Source: Cannabis sativa
Taxonomy: Eukaryota; Streptophyta; Magnoliopsida; Rosales; Cannabaceae
Assembly: GCF_029168945.1 (NCBI RefSeq)
Contig: NC_083601.1
Location: 14,846,160 to 14,910,159, forward strand
DNA length: 64,000 nt
Reading direction: 5' to 3'
Shown: piece by piece, positions 55,753 through 64,000 of the stretch
Numbering within the stretch: position 1 is the stretch's first letter
Layout: every line of letters starts with the position of its first letter
Made by a program: the position numbers and the translations under genes
The notes under the pieces: generated by a model
Seen by the model: only the letters and a program-made list of their open reading frames with translations
Databases searched by the model: none
Told to the model about the DNA's origin: nothing

Positions 55753-58700
55753 GTCCTCCGTCGATGGAATCTTCCACCTCCGATCCAACAGCCACAATGG
55801 CTACCGCTGCTTCTCCGGTTCACTGGAACCCATTTGCAAACTCTCTGTCCTCTTCCCTCACCATCAAACTAGACCGCCTCAACTGTCTTTCATGGAAGTC
55901 TCAAATCGTCCCCACGGTTATAGGGCATGATCTTGATCAGATCTTGTTCTCTGATATCACCCCACCCCAAACTTTGATCAATGGAGGTCAAAATCCCGAG
56001 TACCTGCAATGGAAAAAGAAAGACCAACTCCTCCTCTCTTGGATTCGGTCTTCAATGTCTGAACCCATTCTAGCTTCTGTGGCAACTTTTACTACAGCTT
56101 TCTCGGTTTGGAGGGCACTTGAACAACGCTTTTCCAGCCAGACCAAGGCTTGCCTCTTGCAATTAAAGGGTAATTTCTCTAGACTTCAAAAGGGCACCTT
56201 GCCAATTGCTGAATATGTTGAGAAAGCTCAAGCCACTGCCGATTCTTTGGCAATATCTGGCTCACCTGTCAACACACAAGATTCAGTTCTCCAACTCTTG
56301 AATGGTCTTGGACCAGAATTTGATTCAGTGGTATCGGGCATCACTTCTCGCAGTGATCAGCTTTCTTTTGAGGAGGTCCAGGCATTATTACTCTCTCATG
56401 AATCCCGACTTGAACACCACAGCAGTATAACCGATCTTTCCCTCAAGATGCAAGCCAACTTGAGTGTAAACCAGTCAAGAAATGGGGGAAATCATCACTC
56501 TGGTGTTCCTTCTTCTCGTGCTCCAAATGCTGAACATGGCCGCACTACAGGGTGTTTCTTTGGGCCTGGAAATGGCTCAAAATTGATGTGTCAAGTTTGC
56601 CTTTGCATTGGTCACACAGCGGTTGTTTGTCACTACCGCTTTGACAAGAACTTCATCACCCCCAAGTATGGTAGTTCCTCTTCCTCTCATGCTTTTTTAA
56701 CTGAAATTGACTCTACCTATGATCCACAGGATTTAACCACAACAATTCTTCCTGATATGGGAGATGATGACCTTTGGTATGTGGACACCGGTGCCACCAA
56801 CCATGTTAGCCATGGTAATGTCACCTTGGACACTGCTATCCCATACCAAGGAACTGAAACTCTAGCCGTGGGTAATGGTAAGCAATTACTCATTTCCCAT
56901 ATTGGTCAATTGTCTATACCCTCTAGTCATTCATCTTCCTTAAATTTACAAAACATTCTACATGTCCCTGCTATTAAGAAATCCTTGGTTAGTGTTTCTC
57001 AACTCACCACTGACAATGATGTTTATCTTGAATTCCATAAATCTTGTTGTTTTGTAAAGGACAAGCTAACAGGGACAATGCTTCTTAAAGGGAGGGCCAA
57101 AGATGGTTTATACCAGCTTGGGGAGTCATCTACTTCGGCCATTCAATGTCATCTTACCACAAGTTCTAGGGTAGATAATTCTTGTTGTACATGTTCTTGC
57201 TTTTGTCATTCTAATGTACAAACCGATTCTTGTAATTCTCAAGAAATTAATAAAACTACCCAAGATGTTTTTGATGTTTCTCCACAAGCTTTCTCTGTCT
57301 CAAAGTTTAATGATATAAATAGTTGGCACTTAAAATTGGGGCACCCTGCTGAGTCCACATTGGCAAAGCTTTTACCTCATATCTCTCATACAAGATCTTT
57401 AAAAGCATTACAATTTTGCAATGCATGCCATCAAGGCAAAAGCCATAAACTGCCATTTTCTTTATCTACTAGTAGAGCCACCCAACCTTTAGCTCTCATT
57501 TACACTGACTTGTGGGGTCCCTCCCATGTTGTGTCAAAAGATGGTTTCAAATACTATGTTCATTTTCTTGATGATTATAGTAGGTACTGTTGGATTTTTC
57601 CATTAACTCAAAAAAACCATGCTTTTGATGTTTTCATAAAGTTTAAAAGTCTTGTGGAAAAACAATTTAATTTGCCTATTAAAAGTGTCCAAGCTGACTG
57701 GGGGGTGAATATAGACCATTTGCTCGGTTTTTATCTAACCAAGGGATTCATTTTCAACATCCTTGTCCTAGAACAAGTGAACAAAATGGCCGTGCGGAAC
57801 GCAAACACAGACAAATCACTGAAACTGGTCTCACATTATTAGCTCATGCTGGTTTGAGCATGGATTATTGGTGGTATGCTATGTCTTGTGCTATTTTCAG
57901 AATAAATAGACTTCCAACACCAGTTATTGGTAATATGAGTCCTGATGAGTGTCTCTTTGGCACTAAGCCAGACTACAATATTTTAAAACCTTTGGGTGTA
58001 GTTTCTTTCCCCATCTGAGGCCATACAATAGTCACAAGCTTGAATTGAGATCTCAGGAGTGTATATTTTTGGGTTATTCTTCTCACCACAAAGGCTATTT
58101 GTGTGAACACCCAAATGGCAAGGTCTACATCTCACGCAATGTCATTTTCAATGAGGGTCATTTCCCTGCCTTGTCAAACTCACCAAAGGTGTCCTCCAAT
58201 CAGATATTGTCCTTGAATCAATCTCCTAATTTTAGTTTTCAGACTAATAACAATAATACATATACTAATGTTGGTGTTGTTCACTCTCCCACCACACATC
58301 CTACCACGACTAATGAGGGAATTGACAACACATCACCACAAGGACAACCTACTACAGCCCCTCCACCAACCACTACCCCACGGTCCATACCTCCTACTAC
58401 CCCACAAAATGACAACCTCACCACTATTACCCATACTGCTCCTTTTTCTAGCATAGGCACTACCACCAATGCTACACCTTTACCCAATACATCCTATAGT
58501 ACATTAAATAATCCTTTACCTACTGCCAACTTTCCCTCTGTCCCAGCCGAAAGCAACTTTAGCCCAACTACACACTTCAATGTCCCAACGGCTACACATG
58601 GTACTGTACCATTGCAGCAGACAATGACAAATACCCCACAGTCCCCCAATGTGCCTCCTAGTGGTAATCAAGACAATCAAGTCACAGGTACTACAGCCAT

Positions 58701-60330
58701 AAGGACTCATTCTATGAAGACAAGGTCTCTAAATGGGATTAGAAAACCCAAAGCCTTCACAGCCACCAAATATCCCCTACCCGAGTCACTTATACCATCT
58801 GAGCCAAAGAACACTACAGCTGCCTTAAACAATCCAAGGTGGTTCAAGGTAATGAATCAAGAATTTGATGCTCTAAAAAAAGCAGGTAGATGGTCTTTGG
58901 TTCCTTATTCTCCACATATGACTGTGATTGGCAACAAGTGGGTTCACAAGGTGAAACTTGATGCTTATGGCAATCTTGACCGACTGAAGTCAAGGCTTGT
59001 AGCTAAAGGCTACTTGCAAACACCTGGCATAGACTATGAGGAAACATTTTCTCCAGTTGTTAAACGAGCAACAGTAAGAATTATTCTTACATTAGCCGTG
59101 TCTCTTAACTGGCAAGTGAAGCAATTGGATGTCTCCGATGCCTTTCTAAATGGTGAGCTACATGAGATTGTCTACATGAGTCAACCAGAAGGCTTTGTTG
59201 ATCCTACCAAACCTACTCATGTGTGTCAACTTCACAAGGCCCTCTATGGATTAAAGCAGGCCCCTCGTGCATGGAATCAAACCCTTAGAGACAAGCTACT
59301 AGAATGGGGTTTTAGTGCTTAAAAATCAGACACCTCTTTGTTCACTTATGGTTCGGGTAACAACATCATAATCCTACTTGTCTATGTTGATGATTTTTTA
59401 GTAATTGGTCCTAACACTCATCTCATTTCAAAGTTGATTGCTGATCTTAACAAGTCTTTCTTTTTAAAGGACCTAGGGTCGGTTCACTATTTCCTTGGTA
59501 TTGAAATTTATCGTGATCAGCAGGCATGTATTTGTCACAAACAAAGTATATCACAGATTTACTTGTTCATCTCAACATGGAAGGAGCCAAACTTTGTTCT
59601 AATCCTACGAGTTCGGCCATTAAACTCTCTCTTACAGAAGGAGAACCCTTTGGTGATCATACTCTTTACAGGAGCACATTGGGTGCTTTACAATACCTTA
59701 CCCTCACAAGACCAGATGTAGCATTCATTATTAATAAACTAAGTCGGTTTATTCATGCTCCCACAAGTCTTCACTGGGAAGCTTGCAAGAGGCTTATGCG
59801 ATATCTCAAAGGCACCATACATCATGGTCTTCATATCACACCAGCTCCTTCCTTAACTTTAGAAGGGTATTCTGATGCTGACTTGGCGTCGTGTGTTGAT
59901 GATAGACGAAGTACAGGGGGTTATGTGATGTTTTTTGGGGGTAATCTTGTGTCATGGTCCGTTAAGAAACAACAGGTGGTTGCTCGCTCCAGTAGTGAGA
60001 GTGAGTTCAGGGCTTTAGCTAATGCCGCTGCTGAAATCAAATGGTTAGTTTCACTCCTTTCTGAGTTACATGTTACTTCTACTCAATGTCCAATATTATG
60101 GGTTGACAATCAAAATGCAGCTACTATTGCTGCAAATCTAGTATTCCATGCACGATCAAAGCACATTGAGATAGATTTACATTTCGTTAGAGATCTCATC
60201 CTCTCTAAACAAATATCCATTCGGTATGTTCCATCTATAGACCAAGTTGCAGATGCCTTAACAAAGTCCCTGTCCACAGATCGATATCTCTATCTTCAAT
60301 CCAAACTCAAGATGTGTGACACTCCTTTTC

Positions 60331-60343
60331 GTTTGAGGGGGGA
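60331..60343 (+). promoter_or_regulatory. Polypurine tract of Copia G
   Basis: GAGGGGGGA lies directly before the 3' LTR. It overlaps the end of the reading frame, whose stop codon falls inside the LTR. Confidence 0.8.
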
Positions 60344-60595
60344 TGTTAAACAATTAATCATCACTTAATAGTTTTTCTGTTTTTCTGTAAATTTTTGTTA
60401 AGGCTGGTTTAGCAGTTAAGTTTGTTATTACTGTGTAACAACCCTTTTGTCTTTTTCTGCTTGTAATACATTGGTCTACAAATAAGATTCGGCAACCCTA
60501 TTTTGGGTAAGCCTTTGCAATTCATTTTTCGTGCCTCTGCTTTTTTTTCTCTGCTCATAACATTGCTTTTCTCTGTTCTGGTTTTACCTTCTTCA
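60344..60595 (+). repeat. 3' LTR of Copia G (252 bp)
   Basis: TGTTAAACAATTAATC to TACCTTCTTCA, colinear with the 5' LTR with about a dozen substitutions and small indels. Confidence 0.95.
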
Positions 60596-60664
60596 CATTC
60601 AACAAAAAAAAAATCTAAAATATGCGGTACTTTTTATTATTTTAGAATATCTCTAACTATATTC

Positions 60665-61118
60665 TGTTAGAATTTATTGGGGTCACAATTGTATATATAA
60701 AATGTGTGTTGGGTCATCAAATAAATAAGTCAAATTTATGTGGTCTATTTTGGAATAAAGTTTATGACTTAAGGGCATGATTGTCATGATTTTAATATGT
60801 GGATACCAATTAGACAATTTCTATATTGATGAGGGGCCAAATAGAAATAGTCAATAAATATTACCAACAGGTTTGTCTGTTGGTAATATAACGGGTAATG
60901 GTCCCCATTTGCATCGTATCTTTTCACTCTGGTATCCCCATCACCAAGAGCAAAAGTTTAGAGAGAAATGTTTTGATGCAAATCAGAAGATCATACCAAT
61001 AAAGATCATTTAAAGGTCGATTCTATGGACTCCGGTACGCTTCCGCTATTCTTTAATCTTATTGTTTAATTCTCATGAATTAATTAGGGCTATATTAAGT
61101 TTTACAGTATTCCTAACA
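60665..61118 (+). repeat. 5' LTR of Copia H (454 bp)
   Basis: TGTTAGAATTTATTGGGG to GTATTCCTAACA. The left flank TATTC would be the expected duplication at the unseen right end. An inverted repeat ACCAACAG...CTGTTGGT lies at 60864-60884. Confidence 0.9.
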
Positions 61119-61120
61119 TG

Positions 61121-61132
61121 TGGTATCAGAGC
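61121..61132 (+). promoter_or_regulatory. Primer-binding site (initiator tRNA-Met)
   Basis: TGGTATCAGAGC, an exact match, two bases after the LTR. Confidence 0.95.
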
Positions 61133-62111
61133 ACCCTAAATTAGTTCTTGAGAATTTATGATAGTATTCTTTTCTGTATTTGGAATATTTGGTTAATCAT
61201 GCCATATACATGTATATATTTTCTTAGTTTCTGTATTTGGAATATTTGATTATTCTTTTCTGTAAAGATATATATGCGATTAAGTTAATTTATATATATG
61301 TATTACGATTGAAGTTTTAATGCGACTGAAAGGAAACTGCAAAAATTTAAATGCATTTAGTGCGATTGACATGAGGCATATAATTGATATGCGATTGACT
61401 TTTTATATGCTTGGTGATAGTTTTGGTTTTGTTTAAGCTAATATAAAGAATTATATATATATACTGTGTGCATTCTATGCGCATGTGATGCATTTGATAT
61501 TAATGCTATAGTTTTGTGTTTGTTCTCTTCCTGCGAGAGAGAATGCATGTGATGCATTTCCTTTCTTTTGCTTTATTATTATTATTATTATTATTTATTA
61601 ATATTATTATTTTATTAAAATAAATAATAATTTTAATTATAATAATAATACAGTAACAATTAATTCAAATTTTGGTTTAAAAATTTATTAAGGATATATA
61701 ATATTTTAGTTAAATTAATTGAAACAAAATATCACTAAAGTGATCTCTTTTGTGTAAATTAATTTAATAAAAATATTATGATAATTGTGTGTATGTAATT
61801 CATAAATTTATTAATTAACCCAAAGGTGAGTTAATATTTGGATGAATTTCATGCATGTTTGTGGTGATAAATGTGTGACAATTATAAGGTATTTTGTGTT
61901 AATAATATGTTAGTCCAAAGATTGCATATTGTTTGACATAATTTATTGTCAATATTTGATCACTATAACAAGAGTACCGCTTACAATTAATATTACTGTC
62001 CAAAGACTTAATATTAATGTTGTGTTTGGTATCTTGAGATGGGATTAACCAATATTTGAATTTATTGTTTTATTTGGATTCTTATATGAGCATGTTATTT
62101 ATGTAATTGTA
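61133..62111 (+). other. Long AT-rich leader of Copia H
   Basis: Nearly 1 kb between primer site and Gag without an open frame, holding a (TTA/ATT)n tract near 61570-61610. It ends in GTTCTTTTCAG (62114-62124), which looks like a 3' splice site. A spliced leader is possible but the matching donor was not identified. Confidence 0.55.
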
Positions 62112-63989
62112 TTGTTCTTTTCAGTTGTTGCTAGTGTATCTGCTAACATTAATTCGGTACCGGTCCTTAATGGTAATAACTTTAAGGACTGGAAGGAGAA
62201 CATTTTTATTGTTCTTGGCTGCATGGATCTTGACCTTGCATTAAGGATGGATCGTCCTGCTTCTCTTACGGATATCAGTACCTCCGAGCAAAGGAGGATT
62301 TATGAGAAGTGGGACCGTTCAAACCGCATGAGTCTTATGATCATTAAGCGCGGCATACCTGAGGCTTTTAGGGGTGCGGTGTCCGAGGAGGTCACCGATG
62401 CCACAACTTTCCTTGCTGAAATTGAGAAGCGCTTTGCAAAAAGCGATAAGGCAGAAACAAGTACTCTTTTAAAAAAACTTATTTCCATGAAGTTTAAGGG
62501 CAAGGAAAACATAAGGGAGTACATTATGGAAATGTCTCACCTTGCTTCAAAGTTGAAGGCACTAAAGCTTGAGCTTTCGGATGACTTGCTTGTGCATTTA
62601 GTGCTTATCTCTTTTCCTCCACAATTCAGTCAATTTAAAGTCAGTTACAACTGCCAAAGGGAGAAATGGACTCTTAATGAGCTCATTTCATTTTGTGTTC
62701 AACAGGAAGAAAGATTGAAGCAAGAGAAGACTGAAAGTGCTCATTTGGCAAGCACCTCTAAAGATAAGGGCAAGAAAAGAAAGAATGAGGCTGCTAAGGA
62801 TAAAGGTCTTGCACATAAGAAACAAACTCAAACCAACAGTGATGATGGTTGTTTCTTTTGCAACATGAAAGGACACATGAAGAAGGAATGTGTTAAGTAT
62901 ATTGCATGGCGAGCAAAGAAAGGTACATTTCTTACTTTGGTCTGTTCTGAGGTAAATTTAGCTTCAGTACCAAGAAACACTTGGTGGTTAGATTCTGGTG
63001 CTACTACTAACATCAGTGTTTCTATGCAGGGTTGCCTGAGTTACCGAAAGTCAAATGATGCTGAAAGAAGCATTTATGTGGGAGATGGCAAGTCGGTAAA
63101 TGTGGAAGCAATAGGGCATTTTAGGTTGTTGTTAAGTACTGGTTACTATTTGGACTTAATAGATACTTTTATTGTACCGTCTTTTAGACGGAATTTGGTT
63201 TCTGTTTCTTGTTTGGACAAATTGGGTTATTGTTGTTCATTTGGAAACAATTGCTTTAGTTTATCTATTAATTCAAATACTGTTGGAACTGGTTCACTTA
63301 TGGTTTATGACAACTTATATTTGCTTGACACTGTTGCTTCTTATAATGAAACCTTGAATGTTGAATCACGTGGTACTAAGCGTAAAATGGATAATGAAAA
63401 ATCAAGTTCCTTATGGCACAAACGGTTAGGTCACATCTCTAGAAATAGAGTTGAACGACTTGTGTCTGATGGAATTTTAGATTCAATTGATTTTTCAGAC
63501 TTTGATGTTTGCATTGAATGCATCAAAGGCAAACAAACCAAAACAAAGAAATTGGGTGCGAAAAGAGCTATAGATGTCTTAGAGTTGATACATACGGATA
63601 TATGTGGGCCATTTCCTACACCTTCATAGAATGGTCAACGATATTTTGTATCATTCATAGATGATTACTCAAGATATGCGTACCTGTTTCTACTTCATGA
63701 AAAGTCTCAAGTGTTGGACGTGTTCAAATCTTTTAAGGCTGAAGTTGAGAATCAACTTAGCAAAAGAATAAAGCAAGTCAGGTCTGACCGTGGTGGTGAG
63801 TACTATGGAAGATACGACGGAGCAGGTGAACAACGTCCAGGACCTTTTGCCAAATATCTAGAGGAGTGTGGAATTGTCCCACAGTACACTATGCCAGGAT
63901 CTCCTAGCATGAATGGTGTTGTTGAAAGACGAAACCGTACTCTTAAAGATATGGTAAGGAGTATGATCAGTCATTCAACCTTACGTTAA
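62112..63989 (+). pseudogene. Copia H Gag-protease-integrase, no ATG and two stops
   Basis: The frame is open from 62049 but has no ATG before 62223, which would remove the conserved NSVPVLNGNNFKDW block. Domains: Gag (LNGNNFKDWKENIFIVLGC, FRGAVSEEVTDATTFLAEIE, QFSQFKVSYNC); knuckle CFFCNMKGHMKKEC; protease WWLDSGATTNIS; pre-integrase LWHKRLGHISRNRV and CIECIKGKQ; integrase HTDICGPFPTPS, FIDDYSRYAYLF, SDRGGEYYGRYDG, NGVVERRNRTLKDM. A TAG at 63627-63629 stands where tryptophan is expected (S-W-N-G). A TAA at 63987-63989 interrupts the next block. The catalytic residues D, D and E are all kept. Confidence 0.9.
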
Positions 63990-64000
63990 TCACTCGGGGA

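Larger units (their letters stand above)
55734..60368 (+). pseudogene. Copia G Gag-Pol polyprotein, four lesions
   Basis: The likely start is ATG 55734 (MVSSSLCPPS) or ATG 55764 (MESSTS). Domains in order: UBN2-type Gag (SSLTIKLDRLNCLSWKSQIV); knuckle CQVCLCIGHTAVVC; protease WYVDTGATNHVS; pre-integrase WHLKLGHP...FCNACHQGKSH; integrase [56 protein letters not shown]; RNase [42 protein letters not shown]. Lesions: one G missing in the G-run 57700-57705; one base missing near 58010-58014; TAA at 59320-59322; one base missing near 59522-59526. Every other part is open, so it was functional until recently. Confidence 0.93.
55481..60595 (+). mobile_element. Copia element G (Ale/Retrofit-like), complete, 5,115 bp
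   Basis: Two short LTRs (55481-55734, 60344-60595) with the perfect duplication CATTC (55476-55480, 60596-60600), a primer-binding site, a single Gag-Pol polyprotein in Copia order (Gag, protease, integrase, RT, RNase H) and a polypurine tract. The LTRs differ at roughly 5-6% of positions by eye, so the insertion is not very recent. The coding region has three frameshifts and one nonsense codon, all short changes. Size and short LTRs suit the Ale/Retrofit lineage. Confidence 0.95.
60665..64000 (+). mobile_element. Copia element H, 5' part (continues beyond window)
   Basis: 5' LTR, exact primer-binding site, a leader of about 1 kb, and a Gag-protease-integrase frame running to the window edge. 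RT, RNase H and 3' LTR lie outside the window. The protein is unlike those of Copia F and G, so this is a different Copia lineage. Confidence 0.9.

Noticed and set aside
58268..58710. Additional frames on both strands in the low-complexity Copia G segment.
   Set aside because: The threonine/proline-rich linker between integrase and RT on the plus strand explains them.
1..64000. tRNA, rRNA or intact host protein-coding genes.
   Set aside because: None was seen by reading both strands; TGGTATCAGAGC sites are primer-binding sites and not tRNA genes.

Overview
This is a window of a flowering-plant nuclear genome, almost certainly a eudicot. It is strongly AT-rich, packed with LTR retrotransposons in nested insertions, and also holds LINE remnants, small hAT-, CACTA- and MULE-like elements and Helitron-type ends. 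The only traces of host genes are spliced, broken fragments. A Rosales genome (for example Cannabaceae) is a guess from general look only. No intact host gene, rRNA, tRNA, CRISPR array or viral gene was found.

Layout. 1-3013: decayed LINE (gag-like ORF1 with zinc knuckle, endonuclease stub, RT fragment, zf-RVT). 3440-4730: a 30-bp minisatellite split by a 535-bp hAT-type element. 4855-7175: an AT-rich foldback element with long inverted arms. 7728-8002: a MITE-like palindromic element. 10529-10836: a miniature CACTA element. 10979-13073: an exon-like 60-codon frame cut in two by a 1.9-kb solo LTR (family A). 13521-14715: a Helitron-type 3' hairpin followed by minus-strand fragments of two unrelated plant genes, an ALDH12/P5C-dehydrogenase piece and a five-exon piece of a HAD-type pyrimidine 5'-nucleotidase. 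14983-15794: a compact plus-strand Helitron. 15795-21499: non-coding DNA with microsatellites.

21500-35003: a truncated Copia element (F) holding a 1.35-kb solo LTR, then a minus-strand Copia element (A) with a 3' LTR and a decayed interior, then a minus-strand Gypsy remnant (D) interrupted by a 2.2-kb Gypsy solo LTR and two hAT elements. 35004-53234: a minus-strand Copia element (C) split by a family A solo LTR, itself split by a Tekay-like Gypsy chromovirus (B, 36094-48777), itself split twice by family A solo LTRs. Target-site duplications (TSDs) support every one of these joins. 54349-54870: two LINE fragments in opposite orientation. 55481-60595: a complete, fairly young Copia element (G) with 5-bp TSDs and four coding lesions. 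60665-64000: the 5' part of another Copia element (H), which runs off the window.

The coding sequences belong to the replication cycles of the elements: Gag, protease, integrase and RT-RNase H. All carry stops, frameshifts or insertions, so no element here looks autonomous. The most informative content is the dated nesting series, the Helitron-associated gene fragments, the palindromes and compensated hairpins inside the Gypsy LTRs, and a Copia gag frame with no ATG that begins beside a splice-acceptor-like site.
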